DNA from: SXMI01 sp964391365
Lineage (GTDB): Bacteria; Actinomycetota; Acidimicrobiia; Acidimicrobiales; Microtrichaceae
Assembly: GCA_964391365.1 (NCBI GenBank)
Contig: CAYMKW010000001.1
Span: 1 to 64,000 of the forward strand
Direction of reading: 5' to 3'
DNA: 64,000 bases
The translations under genes were made by a program, and so were the position numbers. This document shows positions 10,526 to 19,530 of the stretch, one piece after another. The notes under the pieces were generated by a model, which saw nothing but the letters and a program-made list of their open reading frames with translations, had not been told where the DNA came from and ran no database searches. The first letter of the stretch is position 1. Each line of letters begins with the position of its first letter.

Positions 10526-11862
10526 GCTGGACGATGACCCACGACGAGGTCGGCCAGCAGCCCCTCGATGCTCCGGCGCAGCCGGTCGGAGCACCGGTCG
10601 CCCCGGCGATCGACCCCGTGCCCGCCCGAGCCGACGTCGCCGTCCCGGCGGTCCGTTCGACGATCAGCGCCTCGCTCGCCGTCGTGGAGTCCGACCCGGT
10701 CGTCCGGGACCAGCTGTGCATCTCGCTCGGTGAGGGAGTGTCGCCGTTCTCGACGATCGAGGAGATGGCCGGCCGGCTGACCGGAGCCGTCCCCGTGGTC
10801 ACGGTGCTCGGACCGTCCTGCTCGGAGGCCGCGACCGTCGACCGCGTCGCTGCCGTGGTGGACCGGTTCCCCATGGTCGGCTGCATCCTGGTCACCGAGC
10901 AGCTCACCACGGCCCTGCTCCAGCACGCGCTGCGGGCCGGGATCCGTGACGTGCTGGCGGTCAGCGGCGGTCTGCAACCCCTGGTCGACGCCATCCAGCG
11001 GGTGTCGGTGACGTTGGAGCACGCCATGGCGGTGCCGGTGACCGTCACGCCGACGGACGCCCCTCCGGTGCCACCGGCGACCTCCGTTCCGGCCGATGGC
11101 CCCCATCGGGGTCAGGTCGTGACCGTCTTCTCGCCGAAGGGTGGTTCGGGGACGACGGTGGTGGCCACCTCGTTGGCCGTCGAACTGGCCCGACGGTCGA
11201 CCCGGCCGGTGTGCATCGTCGACGCGGACCTGCAGTTCGGAGACGTTTCGGTCGGTCTCAAGCTCGCTCCGGTCCACACGATCGTCGACGCCGTGGCGGC
11301 GGGCGAGCGGCTCGACGCGGCGCTGCTCGAGTCGCTGCTCCTCACCCACGAGCCGACGGGCCTCCGCGTGCTCCCGGCGCCGCTCGAGCCCGCCTACGCC
11401 GATCAGGTCGGTGCCGGCGATCTGAGCCGGATCATCGAGACGCTCCGCTCGTTCTGCGAGTTCGTCGTGGTCGACACGCCCTCGTACCTGAACGACGTCG
11501 TGCTGAGTGTCTTCGACGTCTCGGACAGCATCGCGCTGGTGGCCGGGCTGGACATCCCGAGCATCAAGAACCTGAAGGTCACCCTCCAGACGCTCAGGTT
11601 GCTCGACATTCCTGACGAGAAGCTCCTCATGGTGCTGAACCGGGCCGACAGCAAGGTCAAGCTCGACGTCAACGAGGTGGAGCGGGCGCTGCAGTTCAAG
11701 GCCGAGGTGCAGGTGCCCTCCGACGTGTGCGTGCCGCAGTCGGTCAACCGGGGCGAGCCGGTCGTGACGCACGCGCCGAGGTCGGGCGTGGCCCGGGCGA
11801 TCGTGGGCATGGCCGACCGGTACGCGACGCCGGTCCAGTCCAAGGGCAAGCGGCGGAAGTAG
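10522..11862 (+). CDS. cpaE: Tad pilus localisation ATPase CpaE/TadZ
   Basis: A 446-residue MinD/ParA-family protein that positions the Tad machine at the cell pole. Residues ~45-175 form a divergent receiver-like domain without a convincing phospho-Asp site, as in TadZ. The ATPase domain follows a Pro-rich linker from ~190; its P-loop reads PKGGSGTT, with Thr in place of the second Lys, a variation typical of CpaE/TadZ. The DADLQFGD and VDTPSYLND motifs correspond to switch I and Walker B. The GTG start overlaps the cpaB stop by 4 bases. Translational coupling within the operon is likely. Confidence 0.88.
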   Translation: MSWTMTHDEVGQQPLDAPAQPVGAPVAPAIDPVPARADVAVPAVRSTISASLAVVESDPVVRDQLCISLGEGVSPFSTIEEMAGRLTGAVPVVTVLGPSCSEAATVDRVAAVVDRFPMVGCILVTEQLTTALLQHALRAGIRDVLAVSGGLQPLVDAIQRVSVTLEHAMAVPVTVTPTDAPPVPPATSVPADGPHRGQVVTVFSPKGGSGTTVVATSLAVELARRSTRPVCIVDADLQFGDVSVGLKLAPVHTIVDAVAAGERLDAALLESLLLTHEPTGLRVLPAPLEPAYADQVGAGDLSRIIETLRSFCEFVVVDTPSYLNDVVLSVFDVSDSIALVAGLDIPSIKNLKVTLQTLRLLDIPDEKLLMVLNRADSKVKLDVNEVERALQFKAEVQVPSDVCVPQSVNRGEPVVTHAPRSGVARAIVGMADRYATPVQSKGKRRK

Positions 11863-11880
11863 CGGGGACGGAGGGGCGAC

Positions 11881-13458
11881 GTGTCACTGTTCGAGCGGAT
11901 CAGCGAGCGCCAGGGCGGAGCGGACCGGCCGCCGCAGCCGCCGCACTCGGCCCCGGCCGAACCGGCCGCGCCCGTGGTGGCCGACCGAGAGGGAACGTCG
12001 CCGGTGCCCGGCGTCGACCCGTTCGACCCCGTCAACGGCGCTGTCGCCGGCCCTGTCGCCGCCACCGAACCCGCCACGCCGCCGCCGTTCGGCGACGTCG
12101 TCGAGGACCCCTACGCCGACCCCATCGAGGCCGGGCTCCCCGCGGCGGTCGCCACGGCCCGACGCATGGATCCGGCCATCGGAGTGCTGCGCCAGCGCAT
12201 CCACCAGTTGCTGATCGACGAGTTGGGGCCGCTCCTGTTCGACCGGACGCTGAGCGAGGAGGACCTCCGGCGGCGGGTTCAGGAGCAACTGCAGTCGGCG
12301 TTGGCAGCGGAGCAGGCCCCCCTGTCCGCCGCTGACAAGGCCCAGCTGATCCAGGACGTGGCCGATGACATCCTCGGATACGGCCCGATCGACCAGGTCC
12401 TCCGTGACGACGACGTCAGCGAGGTCATGGTCAACGGCCCCGACGACGTGTTCGTCGAGCGCAACGGCAAGCTCAAGCGCGATCCGTCGGTCCGGTTCCT
12501 CGACGCCGACCACGTGCGTCGGGTGATCGACAAGATCGTCTCCCAGGTCGGACGCCGCATCGACGAGTCCACCCCCATGGTCGATGCGCGTCTCCCCGAT
12601 GGCTCCCGGGTCAACGCCGTCGTGGCGCCCCTGGCGATCGGCGGGCCGTTCCTGACCATCCGGAAGTTCTCCGCCGACCCGCTCCAGGTCTCGGACCTCA
12701 TCCGCTTCGGTTCGCTCGATCCGCGTTCGGCCAGGTTCCTCGAGGCCTGCATCGTCGGCCGCCTGAACGTGATCGTGTCGGGCGGAACGGGCACCGGCAA
12801 GACCACGCTCCTCAACGTGCTCAGCAGCTTCATCCCGACCGACGAGCGGATCATCACCGTCGAGGACGCCAAGGAGCTCCAGCTCCACCAGGAACACGTG
12901 CTCAGCCTGGAGTCCCGGCCACCGAACGTCGAGGGTCGCGGTGAGGTCACGATCCGCGACCTGGTGAAGAACACGCTCCGCATGCGGCCCGACCGGATCG
13001 TGGTGGGGGAGTGCCGTTCGGGTGAGGCCCTCGACATGCTGCAGGCCATGAACACGGGCCACGACGGCTCGCTGACGACCGTGCACGCCAACAGCCCCCG
13101 CGACACGCTGTCCCGCCTGGAGACGCTGGTCCTGATGGCGGGCTTCGACCTGCCGGTCCGTGCGATCCGCGAGCAGATGGCCTCGGCGGTCGACCTCATC
13201 GTGCAGCTGACCCGACTCAGCGACGGCACCCGCCGAGTCACCCACATCACCGAGGTCCAGGGCATGGAGGGCGAGGTGATCACCCTCCAGGACGTGTTCC
13301 TGTTCGACTTCTCCGCAGGTGTCGACCCCGAGGGTCGGTTCCTCGGTCAGCTCCAGCCGACCGGTGTCCGTCCCAAGTTCGCGGAGAAGCTCGCTGACCG
13401 TGGCCTGCACCTGGGGCCGGAGATCTTCACCGCGACCCCCGCCGGGAGCCCCCGGTGA
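11881..13458 (+). CDS. cpaF: Tad pilus secretion ATPase CpaF/TadA
   Basis: Hexameric ATPase that drives pilus assembly on the cytoplasmic face of the membrane. The 525 residues begin with a ~90-residue Pro/Ala-rich, probably disordered segment, then the N-terminal domain (~100-280) and the RecA-like core. Walker A is GGTGTGKTT, followed by the Asp box (ITVEDAKELQL), the Walker B region (RPDRIVVGECRSGEA) and the His box (GSLTTVHANSP). GTG start with GGAGG 8 bases upstream; 18 bases after cpaE. Its stop overlaps the next start (GTGA), where the inner-membrane platform protein begins. Confidence 0.94.
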   Translation: MSLFERISERQGGADRPPQPPHSAPAEPAAPVVADREGTSPVPGVDPFDPVNGAVAGPVAATEPATPPPFGDVVEDPYADPIEAGLPAAVATARRMDPAIGVLRQRIHQLLIDELGPLLFDRTLSEEDLRRRVQEQLQSALAAEQAPLSAADKAQLIQDVADDILGYGPIDQVLRDDDVSEVMVNGPDDVFVERNGKLKRDPSVRFLDADHVRRVIDKIVSQVGRRIDESTPMVDARLPDGSRVNAVVAPLAIGGPFLTIRKFSADPLQVSDLIRFGSLDPRSARFLEACIVGRLNVIVSGGTGTGKTTLLNVLSSFIPTDERIITVEDAKELQLHQEHVLSLESRPPNVEGRGEVTIRDLVKNTLRMRPDRIVVGECRSGEALDMLQAMNTGHDGSLTTVHANSPRDTLSRLETLVLMAGFDLPVRAIREQMASAVDLIVQLTRLSDGTRRVTHITEVQGMEGEVITLQDVFLFDFSAGVDPEGRFLGQLQPTGVRPKFAEKLADRGLHLGPEIFTATPAGSPR

Positions 13459-15380
13459 GGAGTCGTCGATCCCGTGTGGCCGTGGCCTTCGGCCTGGCCG
13501 GGGCGCTCGCCCTGCTCGGCGTGGCGGCGCTGCGGCCCGTGAGCGCCGTCGCCCAGGACGGGGCCGGTTCGTTGCGGGTCGACCAGGTCGACGCCGCGGG
13601 CGGAACCGTCGTGCTCGACGGCTACGGCCAGGGCGTGTCACCGGCTCCGTTGACGGTGTCGGTCGGCGGCCGTGAGGTCGCATCCGCCACGCAGTGGGCC
13701 GACCGGATCCCGCTGGACGTCGCCGTGGTCCTGGACGACGCCGCCGGTCAGTCCAACGGCTCGGTGCAGCTGGCGTTGCAGTCGCTGGCCGCCTTGGCGC
13801 CCGGCGCCGGAACGGCCACCCGGACGGCGCTGGTGACCACCGGCGGCGGCGCCGACGTGGTCGTCCCGCTGACCGACGACGTCGCAGCCTGGGACCGGGC
13901 GGTGGCGGACGTCAGCCCGAGCGAGACCGCCGGATCCGACCTGCTGGGAGCGGTGGGGGATGCGGCCGCACTGCTGGAGCGAGGCGACCCGGGTTCCCGT
14001 CGAGCGGTCGTCGTGATCGCCACGACCCCGGAACGAGGTACCGCCGGGCTGGGGCAGGTCGAGCGCGACCTGGTGGCAGCGCAGGCGTCGATCGAGGCGA
14101 TCGTCCTGGACCGGGGCGCGCCGGTCAGCCAGCTCGGTCGACTGGCCCAGGGTGCCGGTGGTGACGTGACGCTGGTGGCCGACGACGAGTCATTCGACGA
14201 GGCGGTCACCCAGGTGGCCTCCCTCCTGGCCAGCCGGTTCCGGGTGGAGACGTCTGCGGACGACGCCGCCGGAACGATCGAACTGGCCGCTCCCGACGCC
14301 ACCACCTCGGTGACCTACGTGCCCGGGGCGCTGCGGCGGGGACCTGCAGCGCTGGTGCCCCCGCCCGCGGCCCAGCCGGGAGCGGTCGACCGGCTCTCCG
14401 GGAACGGTATCGTCCTGGCGCTCGCGGTCATCCTGGGCGTCGGTGCCGTCATCGTGGTCCTGTGGACGTTCGTCGGGATGCTCGCCGGCCGCCGCCAGCT
14501 CGAGTCGCGGCTCGACGCCTACGAGGAGTCGTCCGCCCCCGTCATGCCGGACGGTCCTCCCGTGAGCGAGGTGGCGACGGTCCCGATCCTCCAGCGAGCC
14601 GTGGCGATCACGGGCAACCTGGCCCAGCAACGCGGGGTGCTCGAGCGGCTCGAGGCCGACCTGGAGCGGGCGAACCTTCCACTGCGGGCGGCCGAGGCCC
14701 TGTTCTTCGCACTGGCCGGAGCGGTCCTCGCCTCCCTCTTCACGCTGTTCCTGACCGGCAGCCCGCTGATCGCACTGGTCGTCCTGCTGTTGGCGGCGCT
14801 CCTGCCGAAGGCGATCGTGAACTTCCGGGTGAAGCGGCGGACCAAGGCCTTCGAGGGGCAGCTGCCCGACATGCTGGACCTGCTCGCCGGCACGCTCCGA
14901 GCGGGCTACTCCATCGCCCAGGGCATCGAGGCGGTGTCACGGGAGATCGACGAGCCCATGAGCCGTGAGCTCCAGCGGGTCGTCAACGAGCACCGTCTGG
15001 GACGTTCGCTCGAGGAGTCGCTGGACGGTGTGGCGGCCCGCATGGGCAGTGCGGACTTCGCGTGGGCCGTCATGGCGATCCGGATCCAGCGCGAGGTCGG
15101 CGGCAACCTGGCTGAGCTGCTGCTCACCGTCTCCAAGACCATGACCCAGCGGGAGCGCCTGCGGCGGGACGTCGCCTCGCTCACCGCCGAGGGCCGGATG
15201 AGCGCCATGGTCCTGGGCCTGATGCCGTTCATCCTCGGTGCGGTCATGTTCGTCATCAACCCCGAGTACGTGATGGCCCTGATGACCCCCGGCCTGGGCT
15301 ACGTCATGCTCGGCGCCTCGCTCGTGTCCATGTTCATCGGGTTCATCTGGATGAAGAAGATGATCACGGTGGAGGTCTGA
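13455..15380 (+). CDS. tadB: VWA-like domain fused to Tad pilus platform protein TadB
   Basis: A 641-residue fusion. The N-terminus has a signal-like segment (Arg-rich, then hydrophobic ~10-33, AVAQD). Residues ~50-290 resemble a von Willebrand A domain on the outer face, but the metal site is degenerate: the first strand reads DVAVVLDDAAGQS rather than DxSxS. A transmembrane helix at ~315-340 leads to the usual TadB half (~385-641): a T2SSF domain (LPDMLDLLAGTLRAGYS) between paired helices. Typical TadB is near 300 residues, so the extracellular part is an addition. A frameshift or misjoin is unlikely because the frame is open throughout and starts exactly with a GTGA overlap on cpaF. Confidence 0.88.
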   Translation: MRSRRSRVAVAFGLAGALALLGVAALRPVSAVAQDGAGSLRVDQVDAAGGTVVLDGYGQGVSPAPLTVSVGGREVASATQWADRIPLDVAVVLDDAAGQSNGSVQLALQSLAALAPGAGTATRTALVTTGGGADVVVPLTDDVAAWDRAVADVSPSETAGSDLLGAVGDAAALLERGDPGSRRAVVVIATTPERGTAGLGQVERDLVAAQASIEAIVLDRGAPVSQLGRLAQGAGGDVTLVADDESFDEAVTQVASLLASRFRVETSADDAAGTIELAAPDATTSVTYVPGALRRGPAALVPPPAAQPGAVDRLSGNGIVLALAVILGVGAVIVVLWTFVGMLAGRRQLESRLDAYEESSAPVMPDGPPVSEVATVPILQRAVAITGNLAQQRGVLERLEADLERANLPLRAAEALFFALAGAVLASLFTLFLTGSPLIALVVLLLAALLPKAIVNFRVKRRTKAFEGQLPDMLDLLAGTLRAGYSIAQGIEAVSREIDEPMSRELQRVVNEHRLGRSLEESLDGVAARMGSADFAWAVMAIRIQREVGGNLAELLLTVSKTMTQRERLRRDVASLTAEGRMSAMVLGLMPFILGAVMFVINPEYVMALMTPGLGYVMLGASLVSMFIGFIWMKKMITVEV

Positions 15381-15381
15381 G

Positions 15382-16308
15382 ATGGAGATCGGAGTCCTGT
15401 TCCCCGTCCTGGTGGTCGCAGTGGCGATCGGGGTCCTGGTGTTCGTGGTGGTCAACGGGATCCAGGAGCGGGCGACCCTCCGGGCGTCCCTGCGCCAGGT
15501 CACGGGGCCGGTGGTCGAGAACCAGCGTGACCGCGAGCTGCTCGACCCCCTGCGCCAACGGGCGATCGACCCGCTGCTGGGTTCCATGTCGGCGCTCGGC
15601 CGTCGATTCACCCCGGTCGGCTACGTCGAGAAGGTGCGCCTGAAGTTCACCCATGCGGGGATCGCCGACCAGTCGGCGGTCGACCGGTTCCTGGCGATCC
15701 GGGTGGCGACCGTCGTGGGCGCCGTGCTGGTGTTCGTCCTCCTGTTCGTGCTCAACGTGCTCGGGTTGAGCGGCATGGTGCGGATCGCCGTGCCGGGCCT
15801 GCTCGCCGCAGTGCTGGTGCTCGGCCCCGACAGCTGGATCAACAAGCGGGTCGAGGCCCGTCAGCGTGAGATCCAGACCTCGTTGCCCGATGTGCTCGAC
15901 CTCCTCGTCATCTCGGTCGAGGCGGGCCTGGGTTTCGAGCAGGCCATGGACCGGGTGATCCATTCGGTTCCCGGACCCCTGAGCGACGAGTTCGCCCGTG
16001 TGCTCGGCGAGACGCGGGCCGGAGCCGCCCGCGCGGATGCCATGCGGGCCATGGACGCCCGGTGCGGGGTCCCTGAGCTGCGGTCGTTCGTGATGTCGAT
16101 CATCCAGGCCGACACCTTCGGCGTGTCGATCGGCCGGGTGCTGCGTTCGCAGGCCGAGGAGATGCGGGTCAAGCGCCGTCAGAACGCCGAGGAACGGGCA
16201 CAGAAGGCCCCGGTGAAGATGCTGCTCCCCATGGTCTTCTGCATCTTCCCGGCGCTGTTCGCCATCATCCTGGGGCCGGCCGTGATCAACATGATGAACG
16301 GCCTGTGA
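15382..16308 (+). CDS. tadC: Tad pilus platform protein TadC
   Basis: Second T2SSF-family inner-membrane protein of the Tad machine, 308 residues, and normal for the family. One N-terminal helix (~5-25), two central helices (~112-160), the T2SSF domain (LPDVLDLLVISVEAGLGFEQA, ~170-285) and a C-terminal helix. ATG start one base after the tadB stop with a strong GGAGGT 5 bases upstream. TadB and TadC are expected to form the platform that CpaF turns. No Flp pilin, prepilin peptidase or TadE/F pseudopilin gene follows, so these must lie elsewhere. Confidence 0.9.
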   Translation: MEIGVLFPVLVVAVAIGVLVFVVVNGIQERATLRASLRQVTGPVVENQRDRELLDPLRQRAIDPLLGSMSALGRRFTPVGYVEKVRLKFTHAGIADQSAVDRFLAIRVATVVGAVLVFVLLFVLNVLGLSGMVRIAVPGLLAAVLVLGPDSWINKRVEARQREIQTSLPDVLDLLVISVEAGLGFEQAMDRVIHSVPGPLSDEFARVLGETRAGAARADAMRAMDARCGVPELRSFVMSIIQADTFGVSIGRVLRSQAEEMRVKRRQNAEERAQKAPVKMLLPMVFCIFPALFAIILGPAVINMMNGL

Positions 16309-16327
16309 CGGCCGGACGACCCCGGCC

Positions 16328-17851
16328 GTGAGCGGACCGGCCACCGACGACGCACCGATCGCGGTGGCGGACTCCGACGCCGTCGACGCTCCCGGCGCGC
16401 AGGGTGACGGCGTCTCGCCGACTGTCGGCGGACCCCCCGCGGTTCGTCCACCGCGACCCCTGCTCGGGGCGTTGGCCTGGTGCGCCGCCGGAGCGGTGGC
16501 GCTCATGTCGAGCGGTCCGCTGTCGGACAACAGCTTCCTGACCCACCTGGCCACGGGTCGTCTCCTGCAGGAACGGGGACTTCCGTCGTCCAATCCCTTC
16601 CTCTTCACCGGCGGTGACTTCCCGGTCCCGAGCTGGTGGTTCTCTGGGGCGCTCGCCGTCGCCGAGGACCTGGGCGGCGGGACGGCGATCCGGTTGCTGG
16701 TGGTCGCCGTCGGGGCGGCGTTGGGTGTCGTCCTGGTGGCGCTCGCCCGGCCGGAGCGGCGGGACGTGGCGGCCCGTTCGTCGCTGCCGGCGGTTCTGGT
16801 GCCCGTCGCGCTGGTCATCGTCACGCTCGCACCGTTCACCACGCCACGGCCCCACCTGGTGGGCTTCCTCCTGTTGGGTGTGGCGCTGGTGCTGTGGCGT
16901 GACGACCGGTCCGCCTGGTGGATGGTGCCGGTGTTCGCCACCTGGGTGAACGTCCACGGCACCTGGCTCTACGGGCTCGGGGTCCTGGTGCTGCTGACCG
17001 GGTGCGCGTCCCTGGAGCGACGTCGGCCCGTCCGGATCCTGCCCGTGGCCGCGGCGGCGCTGGGTGTGGTGATCGGCGGACTGCTCTACCCGGAGCGGCT
17101 GCGACTCGTCGTGCTCCCGTTCGAGCAGTTCGGTGACGAACGCGCCCGGGAGGCGATCTCCGCCTACCAGGAGTGGGCGCCGGCCGGTTGGGCGCACCCG
17201 CTCACCTGGGCCGTCGTCCTGCTGGGGGCCGCTGCCGTCGTGGCGCTCGTCCGCAGCCGACGCTGGCCGAGCGTCGTCGTGGCGGTGCTGCTCGTCGGGT
17301 TGGGGATGAGCGCCGGTCGGCTCCTGCCCGTTGCCGCCATCTCGTTGCTCCCGTGGGCCTCGGCCGCGTTCGCCGGAACGGGCCCGGGGCTCGGGTCCCG
17401 ACGGGTGGCCGTCCCGGTCCGTGTCGGTGGGGTCGCCCTGCTGCTCGTGGCGGTGGCCGGTGCGCTCCGTGGGCCCTCCTACGACCTGGACCGCTATCCG
17501 GTCGCCGCCGTCGACTGGTTGGAGGAGCGAGGACTGGTGGCGGATCCGGACCTCCGCGTCGTGAGCCACATCGACGTCGGGAACTACCTGGTGTGGCGAT
17601 TCGGCACCGAGGCGAACGCGTTCGCCGACGACCGCCCGTCGGTCGACGCCATGCTGGACCACCGGTCGTTGGACCAGGCCCGGCCGGACTGGGCGCTGGT
17701 GCTCGAGCGGGTCGACCCCGACGTGGTCGTGTTCCGCGACGACAAGCCGCTGGTGCCGCTGCTCGACGGATCGGGAGCGTGGCCGCGGGCAGCGACCATC
17801 GACGGGTTCGCCGTCTACTGCGCTCCCCGGGTCCGGGACCGCTGCGGTTGA
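16328..17851 (+). CDS. polytopic membrane protein, GT-C glycosyltransferase-like
   Basis: A 507-residue membrane protein with about 10 hydrophobic helices after a ~45-residue polar N-terminus, and a ~110-residue soluble C-terminal domain. The first outer loop has the pattern DNSFLTHLATGRLLQERGLPSSNPF, then a Trp-rich W-x-F-S-G segment, resembling GT-C family proteins that use polyprenyl-linked sugars. I see this as fold similarity only; the donor and acceptor are unknown. GTG start 19 bases after tadC, so it may belong to the Tad operon, where glycosylation of pilins would be a reasonable but unproven job. It converges on ddl with only 10 bases between stops. Confidence 0.65.
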   Translation: MSGPATDDAPIAVADSDAVDAPGAQGDGVSPTVGGPPAVRPPRPLLGALAWCAAGAVALMSSGPLSDNSFLTHLATGRLLQERGLPSSNPFLFTGGDFPVPSWWFSGALAVAEDLGGGTAIRLLVVAVGAALGVVLVALARPERRDVAARSSLPAVLVPVALVIVTLAPFTTPRPHLVGFLLLGVALVLWRDDRSAWWMVPVFATWVNVHGTWLYGLGVLVLLTGCASLERRRPVRILPVAAAALGVVIGGLLYPERLRLVVLPFEQFGDERAREAISAYQEWAPAGWAHPLTWAVVLLGAAAVVALVRSRRWPSVVVAVLLVGLGMSAGRLLPVAAISLLPWASAAFAGTGPGLGSRRVAVPVRVGGVALLLVAVAGALRGPSYDLDRYPVAAVDWLEERGLVADPDLRVVSHIDVGNYLVWRFGTEANAFADDRPSVDAMLDHRSLDQARPDWALVLERVDPDVVVFRDDKPLVPLLDGSGAWPRAATIDGFAVYCAPRVRDRCG

Positions 17852-17861
17852 ACCGGCGGCG

Positions 17862-18986
17862 TCAGCCCCGCGCCGAACGCGCGGCGTGGCGGGCGAGCGC
17901 GAGCGCCACGAGTTCGTCGAGCAGCGCCGAGTAGCCGACGCCGCTCGCCTCCCACAGGACGGGGTACATGGAGATCGGAGTGAACCCCGGGATCGTGTTC
18001 ACCTCGTTGACCAGCAGGCCCCGGCCCTCGGCGAGGAACAGGTCGACCCGGGCCATGCCCTCGACGCGCAGCGCCCACGCAGCCCGGATCGCCAGGGACC
18101 GGGCCTGCTCGGCGAGGTCGTGGGGGAGGTCCGCCGGCACCACGGTCCGGGCGGCGCCGTCGCGGTACTTGTCGTCGAAGTCGTAGAACTCGGCGGCGGG
18201 GACGATCTCGCCGACCAACGACACGCGCAGTCCGTTGGCGGGACCGAGCACGGCCGTCTCGAGCTCGCGCACGTCGAGCGCCTCCTCGACGACGACCACG
18301 TCGTCGTGCCGGAACGCTTCGCGCAGGGCGGCGAGGAGTTCGTCGTCGCCGGTCGCCCGGGAGATGCCGATCGACGAACCCATGTTGGCGGGCTTGACGA
18401 AGACCGTCGCCCCCAGGCGGGACAGCACCTGGGCCCGATGGCCGGCATCACCCAGGACGCTGCGGTCGAGCTGCAGCCACTCGGCCTGCGGCAGGTCGTG
18501 CGCCCGCAGGACGGTCTTGGCCGCGGCCTTGTCCATGCACAGGGCCGAGCCCAGCACACCCGAGCCGACGTAGGGCAGGTTCAGCACCTCGAGCAGGCCC
18601 TGGACGGTGCCGTCCTCGCCGTTGGGTCCGTGCAGGATCGGCAGGACGACGGTCGGGGTGTCGTCCGGTTCGGTGGGGAGGAACGCCGAGGTGTGGTCGG
18701 TCGTCGGGCCGGCGACGTCGAGTGCCGACGGGGACGCACCGGCGGCGAGGGCCGCAGCGGCGCCGTCGGCCCGGTGCCAGCCACCGTCGCGATCGATGCC
18801 GACGAGTTCGATCCGGTAGCGGCCCGGGTCGAGGGCACGCACCACGTTCGCCGCCGAGATGCAGCTGATGTCGTGTTCGGCGGAGCGGCCACCGAAGAGC
18901 ACGACGAGTCGGACCCGATCCGGCAGCGAGCGGGCTGCGGGCTCCGGCGCCACCACCGGGTCGGGGGGATACGGGGGCGAGGTCAC
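17862..18986 (-). CDS. ddl: D-alanine--D-alanine ligase
   Basis: Makes D-Ala-D-Ala for peptidoglycan precursors in the cytosol. The 374 residues show the ATP-grasp layout: N-terminal FGGRSAEHDIS motif, the central lid region with VFVKPANMGSSIGISR, and the C-terminal metal and substrate part (ARVDLFLAE, LVNEVNTIPGFT). GTG start overlapping the stop of the DUF2269 gene upstream by 4 bases (GTGA), so the two form an operon. murF, which uses D-Ala-D-Ala, is transcribed divergently from the other side of that operon, so the peptidoglycan steps are grouped. Length is a little above the usual 310-360 because of a Pro-rich N-terminus. Confidence 0.95.
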   Translation of the reverse strand: MTSPPYPPDPVVAPEPAARSLPDRVRLVVLFGGRSAEHDISCISAANVVRALDPGRYRIELVGIDRDGGWHRADGAAAALAAGASPSALDVAGPTTDHTSAFLPTEPDDTPTVVLPILHGPNGEDGTVQGLLEVLNLPYVGSGVLGSALCMDKAAAKTVLRAHDLPQAEWLQLDRSVLGDAGHRAQVLSRLGATVFVKPANMGSSIGISRATGDDELLAALREAFRHDDVVVVEEALDVRELETAVLGPANGLRVSLVGEIVPAAEFYDFDDKYRDGAARTVVPADLPHDLAEQARSLAIRAAWALRVEGMARVDLFLAEGRGLLVNEVNTIPGFTPISMYPVLWEASGVGYSALLDELVALALARHAARSARG

Positions 18987-19483
18987 AGACCGGCGCCCGG
19001 CTTCCAGATCATGAGGATCAGGATGACGACGAAGGCCAGGTGGAGCACGCCCGACGAGGCGCCGATCTGCTTGCCCAGCGCCTCGATGCGGCCCGGAGCG
19101 TCCGGCCCGGCGGTCCCGCCCGCCAGCTCACGCTGCAGCGCCGTCAGGGCGCGGACCCGGGGCATGAGGACGCCGTGGGAGATGCCGAGGTAGACGACGT
19201 AGATGATGATCGACAGCCAGATCCAGAGCTGACCGAACGTGTACACGTCGTCGCTCAGCCCGACGAGGCCGAAGCCGAACACGGCGGCGAGGTAGATGAA
19301 GATCTCGGCCACCTTCATGGACACGAAGCCGTTCACCTCCATGACCGCCAGGCTCTGGTCCGGTGTGTAGCGGCGGGCCCGGCTGGCGTAGAGGCCGTTG
19401 AGCAGCACGCCGCCGAATCCGATGATCACCGCCAGCACGTGCAGGAACAGGAACAGCTTGTAGAGGGAGGAGTCGTAACCCAT
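18983..19483 (-). CDS. DUF2269-like integral membrane protein
   Basis: A 166-residue membrane protein with four predicted helices (~10-30, ~52-75, ~82-105, ~145-164) and a short charged loop before the last helix. The N-terminal LYKLFLFLHVLAVIIGFG with a helix-embedded His resembles DUF2269 (predicted integral membrane proteins, sometimes likened to haem-binding helices). Function unknown. The ATG at 19483 is favoured because GAGACT lies 7 bases upstream and the sequence before it is not membrane-like. Its stop overlaps the ddl start, so it is the first gene of a two-gene operon divergent from murF. Confidence 0.8.
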   Translation of the reverse strand: MGYDSSLYKLFLFLHVLAVIIGFGGVLLNGLYASRARRYTPDQSLAVMEVNGFVSMKVAEIFIYLAAVFGFGLVGLSDDVYTFGQLWIWLSIIIYVVYLGISHGVLMPRVRALTALQRELAGGTAGPDAPGRIEALGKQIGASSGVLHLAFVVILILMIWKPGAGL

Positions 19484-19490
19484 GGGGCGG

Positions 19491-19496
19491 AGTCTC
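19491..19496 (-). promoter_or_regulatory. -10-like box GAGACT of the DUF2269-ddl operon
   Basis: GAGACT lies 7 bases before the ATG. The same hexamer faces the other way at 19519 before murF. Both have G instead of T at the first position of the box seen elsewhere. Confidence 0.4.
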
Positions 19497-19518
19497 CCAC
19501 GCACGGCCCCGGGCATGT

Positions 19519-19524
19519 GAGACT
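19519..19524 (+). promoter_or_regulatory. -10-like box GAGACT of murF
   Basis: GAGACT, then 6 bases, then GTG; pairs with the divergent GAGACT at 19491-19496 in a 47-base intergenic region. Confidence 0.4.
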
Positions 19525-19530
19525 CCCGTC

